In this document: positions 1 through 8,457 of the stretch, in pieces
Numbering within the stretch: the stretch's first letter is position 1
How the letters are laid out: each line of letters begins with the position of its first letter
NCBI GenBank assembly: GCA_027306915.1
Contig: DAHUYW010000027.1
Span: forward strand, 1-51,956
Direction: 5' to 3'
Origin: Spirochaetales bacterium
GTDB taxonomy: Bacteria; Spirochaetota; Spirochaetia; DAHUYW01
DNA length: 51,956 nucleotides
Notes under the pieces: generated by a model
Seen by the model: the letters and a program-made list of their open reading frames with translations, nothing else
Databases searched by the model: none
What the model was told of the DNA's origin: nothing
Translations under genes and position numbers: made by a program

Positions 1-865
1 CGTTGCTCAGGTTGACGTTGACCCACATCGAGGAGGTGTAGGGGGGGGCCGACGAATAGGCCCCGCCGAAACCGGTGCTGTTCTCGTAGAAAAACACAAG
101 GTTGCCCGAGTGATCGGTGAAGGCTCCCGATTTGAGGATCTGAATCGGATTGGAGGCCGCCAGGTCCGTCTGGATGGCGGACGCCCCGCTGTAGTAGTAG
201 TAGATGCCGTTGCTCGTGTTGATGAAGGGCGCCGCAGTCCATCCCGAGGCGTAATAATAGCCAAGCGAGAACGAGTAGGCGTGCGCTCCGGCCGGCGCCG
301 AGCCTCCCGTGACGGCAGTTGCGGTTGTCCCCGTTACCGTATAGAGCTGGGCTTCGGTCCCCGTGTAGATGGTGGTGGTGGCGGCGGTGGTGACAGTGAC
401 CACGCCCGGGACGTTCGTTCCAAAGAGGGACGTCGGTACGATGGGCGAGGGCTGCAAGGTCACGCTCACCGGGTTGTCGACGCCGGCAGCGACCGAGACG
501 ACGGAGTAGGGCCAGTTGTAGTCGGTGGTGATGAAGTTGCCGCTGGAGTCGGCAGCGCCCGCGGACACGAGGACAGCCCAGTTGCCGACCGGGATGTTGT
601 TCAGGGTGAGGGTGCTTCCGACGCTCCCCTGTGCGTAGGCTTGCCCGCCGGGGAAGGTGTAGAGCGACTGGGGAACCCAGGTCCCGCCCACGCTTTTCAC
701 CGAGAAGAGCGAAACGTGCAGCAGGTTCGATCCCGCGGTAATGGAGCGCGATTGGGGCGAGACCGCGAACTGTATCCTTCCGGTCGTCTGGGTCGACATG
801 GCGTAGCACGAGAGGAGAAGGAGCGCGGCCCCGGCGACTGCTACCGATAAACGTACTGTCTTCAT
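1..865 (-). CDS. Lipoprotein, 3' end outside window
   Basis: The frame opens with ATG at 865 and stays open to the window edge, giving at least 288 residues with no C-terminus visible. The N-terminus is a clear lipoprotein signal: a Lys/Arg start, a hydrophobic stretch AAGAALLLLS and a lipobox ending in Cys at about residue 20 (LLLLSC). The mature part is rich in Ser, Thr, Gly, Tyr and Val, with repeated beta-strand-like segments, and has no motif I recognise. It lies 22 bases downstream of the FecR-domain gene on the same strand, so it is probably the last visible gene of a four-gene envelope operon. Attachment to a membrane is inferred from the lipobox; the function is unknown. Confidence 0.75.
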   Translation of the reverse strand, partial: MKTVRLSVAVAGAALLLLSCYAMSTQTTGRIQFAVSPQSRSITAGSNLLHVSLFSVKSVGGTWVPQSLYTFPGGQAYAQGSVGSTLTLNNIPVGNWAVLVSAGAADSSGNFITTDYNWPYSVVSVAAGVDNPVSVTLQPSPIVPTSLFGTNVPGVVTVTTAATTTIYTGTEAQLYTVTGTTATAVTGGSAPAGAHAYSFSLGYYYASGWTAAPFINTSNGIYYYYSGASAIQTDLAASNPIQILKSGAFTDHSGNLVFFYENSTGFGGAYSSAPPYTSSMWVNVNLSN

Positions 866-887
866 GTGGTTTCTCCCGTGGACCGGC

Positions 888-1541
888 CTAGTTGACCGTC
901 ACCACGATGGTCCCGGTGTGGGTGGTGCCCGGAGTCGTCTCGACCTGGAACCCGTGCGGGCCGGCGTAGGGGTTCACGTTGTCTCTGTTCGCCTTGTAGT
1001 CGCCCGGCGACATGGGGAGCGCGAGGCCGGAAAGCTCGCTTCCCTCACCCTCAGCGACGTCGCGCCCGAGCCCCAACGAGTTCAAGAACTCCACGACCCC
1101 CTCGTGCGTCGCCACCCAGTCGCCCGCGAAGGTGAACTGCGTCCCGCGGACCGCCGCCGTGGAGACCGGGCTCTCGAGCTTGAAGGCCTGGGTCAGCCCC
1201 GGCAGGCGATCGACGCTCGCGTGGACCTCGCCGACGGTCAGGAAGACCGTGGTGGTGACGTTGTTGGCTTTCCGCAACAGCTCATCGAGCCGCATGCGGG
1301 TGAGCGGGCGAACCTGGATCTGAGAGGTCCCGAGGTCGAGGACCGCGGTCGAATTGAACCCTGTGGAGACGATGGTCCCGGGTCCAACTGCCGCCCCCGG
1401 GGTCGCGCTGACCCATTGGCCGTCGGGGTTCTTCAGCTGCACCTTGCCGGTGAGCTCCTTTATGACTGCGGACTGCTGTGCGAAGAGTGGAACCCCAAGG
1501 AGCAGAAGCGCGAGCGCCGCCATTATCAATCGCATCTTCAT
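888..1541 (-). CDS. FecR-domain periplasmic protein
   Basis: This encodes 217 residues with a signal peptide (MKMRLIMAALALLLLGVPLFA, cleavage probably after FAQ). The core from about residue 25 to 150 has FecR-domain features: an opening strand like VIKELTGKVQLK, a V-G-P-G-T-I-V-S-T-G turn, hydrophobic strands and the S-P-V-S-T-A-A-V-R-G-T-Q-F-T signature near residue 125. There is no N-terminal anti-sigma domain or membrane anchor, so this is the free periplasmic form, not a classic FecR sigma regulator. The start is fixed by a strong Shine-Dalgarno (GGGAGGAG) four bases upstream of the ATG. Neighbours are an outer-membrane barrel upstream and a lipoprotein downstream. Ligand and role are unknown; FecR domains are usually taken as envelope or polymer-binding modules. 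Confidence 0.85.
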   Translation of the reverse strand: MKMRLIMAALALLLLGVPLFAQQSAVIKELTGKVQLKNPDGQWVSATPGAAVGPGTIVSTGFNSTAVLDLGTSQIQVRPLTRMRLDELLRKANNVTTTVFLTVGEVHASVDRLPGLTQAFKLESPVSTAAVRGTQFTFAGDWVATHEGVVEFLNSLGLGRDVAEGEGSELSGLALPMSPGDYKANRDNVNPYAGPHGFQVETTPGTTHTGTIVVTVN

Positions 1542-1569
1542 CAGACTCCTCCCTATTCATGGTCCATGC

Positions 1570-2934
1570 CTAGAAGGCAAGCGATACATCGAGCTCCGAG
1601 TAGTATTGCAGCGCCGAGCTCGTGAAGACGCCGGAATTCGGGACGAAAAGACCTCCCGAAAGCGCAACTCCAAGGTCCGAGAAGGGACGGTAGTTCACGA
1701 TCAGATCGAACTCACTTCCAAGATAGAGATCGTTGAAGGTCGGCGAGAGCGCAGCAGAGACAGCGGAGGGCGAAATCCCCGGGGCGGCGACCGCACCGGT
1801 GGTCGGCCGCAGCATGGGGATCGCCTTCACGATGGCTTGTAGGTTTTGAAGGGACGCGATCTTCGTACCGGAAAACGGCCTTATCGAGTAGCTGAAGGTC
1901 GCCGCGACGACGTTTTCGAGGTTCGGCGAAAAGGCGAGGGCTAGAAGGCGGGGAGGCGAAGTGATCGGGCTGAATGCGGTCGCATCTCCTGCGGTATTCC
2001 CTTCGATCGCCTGGGTGTAGTCCGCGTCGCCGCTTGCAAACAGGAGATCGAGCCCGACGGTCGAGCCGAGCAAGCCCGAGAGGTAGTAGTTTGCCCCGCC
2101 CCCCGCGAGAACGGCGAGAATCGGCTGGTACTGGTAGGAGCCGGATGCGGAGAGGTAGGAGAGCGTTCGGCCCGTTTCGAGGTAGGCAAAGGTGTTGTAG
2201 TAGAGCTCTTTGACGATCGACCCCGACAGCCCCGCTCCGAAGTACTCGCTGTCCAGGCTGCCGCCCCGTCCGAAGGTGAGGGTGGTGAATCCCGGTTGGA
2301 TGAGGTTGGAGCTCGCAAAGAGCGAGCGCAGGTCCTGCTGGAAAAGGGCGGTGAGGGTAAGATCCTGTTGTAGAAAGAGATCAGGCAGGAGAACCTGGAG
2401 GCGTCCGACGATGCGCGGCGATCCGAAGAAATCAGAGGAGTTGCCTTGCGCCACCGCATCGGCCTCCGTCATGACTATGTAGGAGACCGGATTGAGGGTG
2501 AGCCCGGTATAGCCGAGGTCGGCCGAAACGGCCATCCCGGGATTGCTAAACCCAAGCTGAAACCCATCGATGCTCTGCTGGGAGAAGACCAGCCCCGTGA
2601 AATCGCTCTCGAAGTAGCGGCCGACCGTGAAGGTGAAGAGCGCCGGTCCTCCCGAAACCTTCGGAAACTGCCCCGAAAGGTTGAGCACGTCGAGGTTGAG
2701 TATGTACCAGGGCGATAGATTCCAGAGCTGCACGCTCGCGGTAGCCGTGAACGTGAGGTTCGATCCGATGTCCGTCGTGATCCAGCCGGCGAGCTTGTCC
2801 TTTTGGGTGAAGGCAGGGGTTTGCTGGTTCCCGTAGCTTGACATGTTGTCAAGCGTGGCTCCGAAGTCGAGCGCCGCGAGAGCCCCCGCCGAAAGCAGAA
2901 GCAGGCCCGCAGCGAGAGCCGCGCGCGCCCTCAT
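1570..2934 (-). CDS. Predicted outer-membrane beta-barrel protein
   Basis: This encodes 454 residues with a signal peptide (hydrophobic run LAAGLLLLSAGALA, about residues 7-20). The mature part alternates polar and aromatic or hydrophobic residues through many short strands separated by Gly/Ser/Asn turns. It ends in SELDVSLAF with a terminal Phe, the usual sorting signal for proteins inserted by the Bam complex. No enzymatic motif is visible. The start overlaps the stop of the upstream small exported protein by four bases (ATGA), so the two are translationally coupled. I infer an outer-membrane porin-like or structural barrel. Family membership is not recognisable, and a large secreted beta protein is the alternative. 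Confidence 0.7.
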   Translation of the reverse strand: MRARAALAAGLLLLSAGALAALDFGATLDNMSSYGNQQTPAFTQKDKLAGWITTDIGSNLTFTATASVQLWNLSPWYILNLDVLNLSGQFPKVSGGPALFTFTVGRYFESDFTGLVFSQQSIDGFQLGFSNPGMAVSADLGYTGLTLNPVSYIVMTEADAVAQGNSSDFFGSPRIVGRLQVLLPDLFLQQDLTLTALFQQDLRSLFASSNLIQPGFTTLTFGRGGSLDSEYFGAGLSGSIVKELYYNTFAYLETGRTLSYLSASGSYQYQPILAVLAGGGANYYLSGLLGSTVGLDLLFASGDADYTQAIEGNTAGDATAFSPITSPPRLLALAFSPNLENVVAATFSYSIRPFSGTKIASLQNLQAIVKAIPMLRPTTGAVAAPGISPSAVSAALSPTFNDLYLGSEFDLIVNYRPFSDLGVALSGGLFVPNSGVFTSSALQYYSELDVSLAF

Positions 2935-3389
2935 GATCGTGCCCCTTCGTAGCTCATGACGCTGCCGAGGATCTCGACGACTTCGCGCCCGCTTATGGTT
3001 CGATAGGGGCTCGTATCCCCATAGATGAGGCGCAGGTAGGCCAGCTCACGCGCCGCGTAGCGCGGTCCGGGGAAAAGGCCGTACATGATCCCCCCGTGCA
3101 TTTTGAACGCCCGCATGAGGAGAAAGGCGTATTCGCCGAGAGTGATGGGAACGGAGGCACTGAGGATCTTGACGCCCCACCCATCACCCTCGAGCGCCTT
3201 GATCGCGTCGCCCGGCGACGCAGCATCGGGCACCTGTTTGATCGCAGTCATAACCATGTAGACCGCGTCTCCGAACGTCGCCTGCTTTTGCGAGAGCAGC
3301 GAATCCATGACGGTGTTCGATTGAGCCCACAGCGATCCTGTCCACATGAACGACAAAAGGCAGAAAAAGAGGACCCCCCTTTTTCTCAT
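2931..3389 (-). CDS. Small exported protein of unknown function
   Basis: This encodes 152 residues with a signal peptide (FFCLLSFMWTGSLWA, about residues 8-22, AQS cleavage site). The mature 130 residues look helical and contain two similar segments, one around TFGDAVYMVMTAIKQ and one around TLGEYAFLLMRAFKM. Each pairs a Gly-acidic start with a hydrophobic helix, suggesting an internal duplication. No named domain is recognised. It is first in the minus-strand envelope operon and overlaps the barrel gene by four bases. It is divergent from the CHASE2 cyclase with a 90-base gap between the two starts, so the two units may share control. A periplasmic partner of the barrel is a guess from position only. 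Confidence 0.7.
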   Translation of the reverse strand: MRKRGVLFFCLLSFMWTGSLWAQSNTVMDSLLSQKQATFGDAVYMVMTAIKQVPDAASPGDAIKALEGDGWGVKILSASVPITLGEYAFLLMRAFKMHGGIMYGLFPGPRYAARELAYLRLIYGDTSPYRTISGREVVEILGSVMSYEGARS

Positions 3390-3406
3390 CCGGTCCCTCC
3401 TGTTTT

Positions 3407-3434
3407 TTGTCGACGGCTAACGACGGCCTATAGT
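3407..3434 (+). promoter_or_regulatory. Candidate promoter of the cyclase gene
   Basis: TTGTCG (3407-3412) is followed after 16 bases by TATAGT (3429-3434). A second -10-like hexamer, TATACT, overlaps at 3434-3439. The cyclase start codon lies at 3480, preceded by a GAAGGAG ribosome site. The same TATAGT -10 hexamer recurs at several other likely promoters in this window. The -35 match is moderate. Confidence 0.45.
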
Positions 3435-3479
3435 ATACTCCCTGTCAGGTTTTCTTTCCAATACAGTAAGGAAGGAGCG

Positions 3480-6182
3480 ATGGCGAAGAAGCTGAACCTC
3501 GACTTCCTGGTGCCGGCGATTGTAGTGCTCATTTTCGGGTTGTGCAACCTTCTTGGGCTTTTTTCCGGCATCGACAATCGCGCCTACGACCTTTACCTTC
3601 ACCTCAAACGGGACGTGCCCGAGAACCGATCCATCCTTATCATCGACATCGACGATACCTCCATCGCCAAGGTCGGGGTCTGGCCGTGGAGCCGGAGCGT
3701 CATGGCCGACGGGCTCATCACTATGAAGGAGTTCAATGCGGCCTACGCGGTCTTTGATATCGAGTACGTCGATCCGAGCCCACTCGGAGTCGACGCCCCC
3801 TATCTTGAGCGGCAGATCCCCCGCCTTTTCGATCAGCAGTTCGGAAGCCTCAACGAGAACATCACCGGTCTTTTCCAGGCAATCCAGTCCGGAAGCCTCC
3901 CGCTTGCCGACGCCGGAGATTACGTCCGGCAGCTCACCGGCATGAGCGACGACTCCAAGAAGCTCCTCCTCGACCGAGTTCAGGCCATCGCCAGGGACAA
4001 CGACACGTACTTGGGCGAAGCGGCTTGGTTCTTTCAGCACGCCTTTTTCACGGTCAACTACGTCCCGCAGAAATCGGAGCTTCCGGCCGCCTACGAGCGG
4101 TGGGTGCTCGACCACGACTCCCTTGCGAACGTCGTCGTGAAAGGAGACTATGGGCACCAAATCCCGGGCCTCCATCCGGCAATCCAGCCGATCCTGAGCC
4201 GTGCGGCGGGGAGCGGCTTTCCTCACGTCCTGGTGGATTCCGACGGCGTGCGGCGGAGGGTCGATCTGGTGGTCGGCTACGGCGGGAAGTACTTCGGACA
4301 GCTCGCCTTTGCCCCGCTCATGCACTACCTCGGGAATCCCGAGATCGATCTCTACGCCCACCGAATCGTGCTAAAAGGGGCGCGGCTTCCGGGGCAGGCC
4401 CCGCATGACATCTCGATCCCCCTTACGCAGCACGGCGACTTTCTGCTGAATTGGCCGAAGCGAACCTTCGAGAAGAGCTATCGTCAGATGAGCTACTACT
4501 ACCTCGTCCGCTACGGCGAGCAGGAGGATGCGCTGCTCGCCCTGCTGCGCGGCATGGCGAACGCCAACTACTTCTCCTTCTATCCGGGAGGCGCCGAGCT
4601 TTTCAAGTCCTACGATGAGGCCGAGCGGCTGAAGCAAGAGGTCCTCGCAGGCGGAAGCCCCGACGTGATCCCTCGCTACCGGCAGCTGCGGGTGGAGTTC
4701 TACGGAGCGGTAGGAGCATTCCTCAAGAGCAGCGCCGAAAAGCAGATTCTTGCCCAGATCGATACGGCCCTCGCAACCCCGGGAATCAGCCCACAGCAGC
4801 GTGAAGGGTTCGCCGCGGTCCGCAGCGACGTCCTCTCCAAGTTCGACGAGACCCGAAAGCTCTATGCTGCGCTCATGGAGTCGCGAAGCTATCTCTCGCG
4901 CGAGCTTGCGCACTCCTTCTGCATAATCGGGGCGACCGCGACCTCGACCACCGATTTCGGCGTGAACCCCTTCGACCGGCAGTACGCAAACGTCGGCACT
5001 CACGCCACGGTAGCGAACTCCATCCTATCCGGACGCTTCATTCAGGAGCTTCCATCCTGGTACGCGACCGCGCTCACCGTGGTCCTCGGACTGGGGCTCT
5101 TCTTTGTCATCCGCAGACTCTCGCCCCTTCCCACGATTCTCATCGGAATCGGCTTCATCCTCGCCTTTCTCGGAGGCACTGTCGCGCTCTTCGTTCTCAC
5201 GGGCGTCTTTGTCGCAGTGGCCGCACCGCTTGTCGCCCTGTTTCTGATTTTCCTCGTCCTCACCGTCATTAAGTTCCTTACCGAGGCGCGCGAAAAGAGC
5301 TACATTCGAAACGCCTTCGGCCGCTACCTCTCCGGCGACGTCATAAACGAGCTTATCGCCGATCCGGACAAACTCTCCCTCGGCGGAGAGCAGAAGGTGC
5401 TCACCGCCTTTTTTACAGACGTGAAGGGCTTCTCGACCATATCCGAGCAGCTGACTCCCGCCGACCTGGTCTCCCTGCTGAACTCGTACCTCACTGCCAT
5501 GAGCGACATCATCCTGGAGGAGCGGGGTACGATCGATAAGTACGAGGGAGACGCGATCATCTCCTTCTTCGGGGCGCCGGTGGCCTACCCCGACCACGCG
5601 AGCAAGGCATGCGCGGCGGCTCTTCGGATGAAGAGGTCCGAGGCGCTGCTCAACGAGCGCTTCGCCGCCGAGGGGGTGGCGCCCGGGCCTTTGCTGACGC
5701 GCATCGGGATCAACACCGGAGAGATGGTCGTCGGGAACATGGGAACCGCGAATAAGATGGACTATACGATCATGGGCAACTCGGTGAACCTGGCGGCTCG
5801 GCTCGAGGGGGTGAACAAGCAATATGGGACCTGGATCCTCGCGAGCGAATCGACCAGGAGCGAATGCCCCGACGATTTTGTCTTCCGCCGGCTCGACCGC
5901 GTCCGAGTCGTCGGGATCCAGCAGCCCGTCCAGCTCTACGAGCTCGTCGGAGAGCGAAGCGCGGGGGACGGGTCGGTTGCAGCGGCGGTCGAGCGCTTTC
6001 ACGACGCCCTCGTGCTGTTCGAGGCGAAGGATTGGGCGCGTGCAAGGGAGGGCTTCGAGGAGACCCTCAAGATGCGGCCGGAGGATGGGCCGGCGCGGGT
6101 CTACGTCAAGCGCTGCGAGGAATATGCCAAGGGCCCGCCGCCCGCCAACTGGGACGGCGTGTTCAATCTCTCAATGAAATGA
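3480..6182 (+). CDS. CHASE2-domain class III adenylate cyclase
   Basis: This encodes 900 residues that make cyclic AMP from ATP in response to an extracytoplasmic signal. An N-terminal membrane segment (about 9-30) is followed by a large CHASE2 sensor region (to about 500, including IDIDDTSIAKVGVWPWSR) and a cluster of membrane helices at about 526-600. A class III catalytic domain spans about 635-820, and a short TPR-like tail follows. Catalytic residues are present: both metal Asp in FFTDVKGFS and YEGDAIISFFG, the purine-selecting Lys in DKYEGD, an Asp in KMDYTIMGNSVN, and the downstream Asn and Arg in NSVNLAARLE. This pattern predicts ATP, not GTP, as substrate. ATG 3480 was chosen because GAAGGAG sits just upstream and the frame before it is not protein-like. 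It is divergent from the FecR-type envelope operon. No cAMP receptor lies in the window. Confidence 0.93.
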   Translation: MAKKLNLDFLVPAIVVLIFGLCNLLGLFSGIDNRAYDLYLHLKRDVPENRSILIIDIDDTSIAKVGVWPWSRSVMADGLITMKEFNAAYAVFDIEYVDPSPLGVDAPYLERQIPRLFDQQFGSLNENITGLFQAIQSGSLPLADAGDYVRQLTGMSDDSKKLLLDRVQAIARDNDTYLGEAAWFFQHAFFTVNYVPQKSELPAAYERWVLDHDSLANVVVKGDYGHQIPGLHPAIQPILSRAAGSGFPHVLVDSDGVRRRVDLVVGYGGKYFGQLAFAPLMHYLGNPEIDLYAHRIVLKGARLPGQAPHDISIPLTQHGDFLLNWPKRTFEKSYRQMSYYYLVRYGEQEDALLALLRGMANANYFSFYPGGAELFKSYDEAERLKQEVLAGGSPDVIPRYRQLRVEFYGAVGAFLKSSAEKQILAQIDTALATPGISPQQREGFAAVRSDVLSKFDETRKLYAALMESRSYLSRELAHSFCIIGATATSTTDFGVNPFDRQYANVGTHATVANSILSGRFIQELPSWYATALTVVLGLGLFFVIRRLSPLPTILIGIGFILAFLGGTVALFVLTGVFVAVAAPLVALFLIFLVLTVIKFLTEAREKSYIRNAFGRYLSGDVINELIADPDKLSLGGEQKVLTAFFTDVKGFSTISEQLTPADLVSLLNSYLTAMSDIILEERGTIDKYEGDAIISFFGAPVAYPDHASKACAAALRMKRSEALLNERFAAEGVAPGPLLTRIGINTGEMVVGNMGTANKMDYTIMGNSVNLAARLEGVNKQYGTWILASESTRSECPDDFVFRRLDRVRVVGIQQPVQLYELVGERSAGDGSVAAAVERFHDALVLFEAKDWARAREGFEETLKMRPEDGPARVYVKRCEEYAKGPPPANWDGVFNLSMK

Positions 6183-6206
6183 TGGACAAGGCCGGCCCCC
6201 AACATC

Positions 6207-7223
6207 GTGCGCCCTGACGTGCCCCCCGGCAATCCAGCCCAGACCGACGCCCGCCTCGAGTTCCCGCCCGAAGCGGACCTCGCTCCCTTCGGCGGCCTTC
6301 CAAGCGAGGGAGCGCCGCCGGCGGAGGTGGTTGCCCGCTTCCGCACGCTTGTGCGCGAGTTTTACCGCCGTTGCGGACGGAGCTTCCCCTGGCGCGAGAC
6401 CACGGACCCCTACCGGATCCTCGTGTCCGAGCTCATGCTCCAGCAGACGCAGACCGAGCGGGTTGTGCCGAAGTATCGCGCCTTCGTGGAGCGCTACCCA
6501 GGCTTTGCCTATCTCGCCTCGGCCCCTCTTCGCGACGTTCTCGCCCTCTGGCAGGGACTCGGCTACAACCGCCGCGCGAAGGCGCTCGCCGAGAGCGCCT
6601 CGATCGTGATGCAGCGCTTCGGCGGGCGGCTCCCTGCCGACCCCGCGCTCCTCGTCGAGCTGCCGGGCATCGGGCCCTACACGGCCGCGGCCGTCTGCGC
6701 CTTCGCCTTCGGGCTGCCGCTCCCGCTCATCGAGACCAACGTACGCCGCGTCTTCCTTCACTTTTTTTTCGCCGGCCGGGAAGGGGTGAACGACCGGGAG
6801 ATCCTTCCGCTTGTCGAGGCAACGCTCGACCGCGGCGATCCGCGCAGCTGGTACTGCGCCCTCATGGATTTCGGGGTGATGCTGAAAGGACGGGTGGCAA
6901 ATCCGAACGCGCGCAGCGCGCACTACGTCCGCCAGTCTCGCTTCGAGAACTCCAACCGCCAGATTCGAGGCCGCCTCCTCGCGTATCTCGCTGAGCGCGA
7001 GCGGGCGACGCTTGGCGAGCTCGGCCGGGAGCTGCCCTTCGCCTCGGAGCGGATCGCCCTTTCGCTCGCCCAGCTTGCCGCAGAGGGGCTCGTGGCGTGC
7101 GAGGCGGAGGAATACCGTCTTCCCGACCGCCCCGCCCCCCGGCTTTACCAAACGAGGCGCACTCACTACAATGGGTTATCCGGTTTTAGAAGAGATCGTG
7201 CAAATCAACCGAAAGGAACTGAC
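6207..7223 (+). CDS. mutY: MutY-like adenine DNA glycosylase, frame open into rocD
   Basis: This is a HhH-GPD DNA glycosylase of the MutY group, which removes adenine mispaired with 8-oxoguanine. Visible features are FPWRETTDPY near residue 60, the catalytic Glu in SELMLQQTQ (about 74-82), and the helix-hairpin-helix LPGIGPYTAAAV (about 151-162). Two departures are clear. The usual catalytic Asp in the D-G-N-V motif is Glu in IETNVRRV. The four-cysteine Fe-S loop is also absent: MLKGRVANPNARSAHYV replaces it. Related Fe-S-free members with an ETN motif exist, so this may be a subfamily trait. GTG 6207 is the first plausible start, with no good ribosome site. The frame meets no stop before the end of the aminotransferase at 8423; the end given here is only the domain boundary. 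Confidence 0.8.
7144..7172 (+). promoter_or_regulatory. Internal promoter ahead of the aminotransferase
   Basis: TTTACC (7144-7149) and TACAAT (7167-7172) are separated by exactly 17 bases. They lie inside the 3' part of the glycosylase frame. The predicted start point is near 7179, leaving a leader of about 45 bases with a GAAAGGA ribosome site before ATG 7224. This supports separate expression of the aminotransferase. Confidence 0.5.
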
Positions 7224-8423
7224 ATGACCCGAGACGAGTACATCCGCCTTGAGGCTACCTATGGCACCAACAACTACAAACCCTTCGACGTAGTGGTGGC
7301 GCGCGGGAAGGGAGTGTGGGTGTGGGACACCGACGGGAATCGCTACCTCGATTGCGTCTCGGCCTACGGCGCGGTGAACCACGGACACAGTCATCCCAAG
7401 ATCCACAAGGCCTTCATCGAGCAGGCCGAAAAGGTCAGCATCATCTCCCGCGCCTTTCGCAATGACCAGGCCGGTCCCTTCTACAAGGAGCTGTGCGACC
7501 TCACCGGATCGCGGCGCGTCCTCCTCATGAACAGCGGAGCCGAGGCGGTGGAGACCGCCCTCAAGGCCGTGCGCAAGTGGGGCTACGTCCGAAAGAAGAT
7601 CCCCGAGGGAAAGGCCGAGGTGATCGTCTGCGCCGACAACTTCCACGGCCGCACCATCGCGGTGGTCGGCTTCAGCACGGTGGAGAAATACAAAGCCGGA
7701 TTCGGTCCCTTCCCGGACGGCTTCAAGGTGATTCCCTTCGGCGACTCCAAGGCCCTCAAGGAGGCCATCACGCCCAACACGGTTGCCTTCCTGGTGGAGC
7801 CGGTTCAGGGCGAAGGCGGCGTCAACGTTCCTCCCGACGGCTACCTCCAGGAGGCGAGAAAGCTCTGCACCGCCCACAACGTCAGTTTCGTCCTCGACGA
7901 GATTCAGACCGGGCTCGGACGCACCGGAAAGCTTCTCGCCGAGGAGCACTGGGGGGTGAAGGCTGACGTGACAATCATCGGGAAATCCCTTGGGGGAGGC
8001 TTCGTTCCGGTCTCGGCGGTGCTCGCTCGCGGCGACGTGCTCGATGTCTTCCAGCCCGGCGAGCACGGAAGCACTTTTGGCGGGAACCCCCTCGCCTGCG
8101 CGGTCGGGCGGATCGCATTGAAGGTTCTGGTCGAGGAGAATCTGGCGGCAAATGCGATGAAGATGGGAGCGCTCCTCACGCGAGAGATTCTCGCAATGAA
8201 CAGCCCCTTGATCGCGGGGGTCCGCGGCAAGGGTATGATGCTCGGCATCGAGCTCGCCCCCGAGGCGCCTCCGGCCGACGAGCTGTGCGGCCGTCTTATC
8301 GCGGAGGGACTCCTGTGCAACACGGTCGGCCCGCGCGTCGTGCGCTTCACTCCTCCGCTCGTCCTCGATGACGAGGAGGCAGGGTGGGCTCTGGAGCGGC
8401 TAGCCAAGGTCTTCAAGGGGTAG
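7224..8423 (+). CDS. rocD: Ornithine aminotransferase-like PLP enzyme
   Basis: This encodes 399 residues, the normal length for ornithine-oxo-acid transaminase, a class III PLP aminotransferase that converts ornithine and 2-oxoglutarate to glutamate semialdehyde and glutamate. Hallmarks are GVWVWDTDGNRYLDCVSAYGAVNHGH near the start, NSGAEAVETALKAVRKW for phosphate binding, the PLP aspartate in LDEIQTGLGRTGK, the Schiff-base Lys in IIGKSLGGGFVPVSA and GEHGSTFGGNPLACAV. ATG 7224 has a GAAAGGA ribosome site seven bases upstream. The preceding glycosylase frame is the same and has no stop, so a 738-residue fusion is formally possible. Family length, ribosome site and internal promoter favour an independent protein. 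Other class III enzymes such as acetylornithine aminotransferase are the main alternative. Confidence 0.9.
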   Translation: MTRDEYIRLEATYGTNNYKPFDVVVARGKGVWVWDTDGNRYLDCVSAYGAVNHGHSHPKIHKAFIEQAEKVSIISRAFRNDQAGPFYKELCDLTGSRRVLLMNSGAEAVETALKAVRKWGYVRKKIPEGKAEVIVCADNFHGRTIAVVGFSTVEKYKAGFGPFPDGFKVIPFGDSKALKEAITPNTVAFLVEPVQGEGGVNVPPDGYLQEARKLCTAHNVSFVLDEIQTGLGRTGKLLAEEHWGVKADVTIIGKSLGGGFVPVSAVLARGDVLDVFQPGEHGSTFGGNPLACAVGRIALKVLVEENLAANAMKMGALLTREILAMNSPLIAGVRGKGMMLGIELAPEAPPADELCGRLIAEGLLCNTVGPRVVRFTPPLVLDDEEAGWALERLAKVFKG

Positions 8424-8457
8424 GGCGGCGCGAGAGCGAGAACGGACCGCTGGCTCT

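Noticed and set aside
7012..7227. Short frame ending MGYPVLEEIVQINRKELT before the aminotransferase
   Set aside because: It overlaps the glycosylase frame and the promoter, has no ribosome site and no family resemblance.
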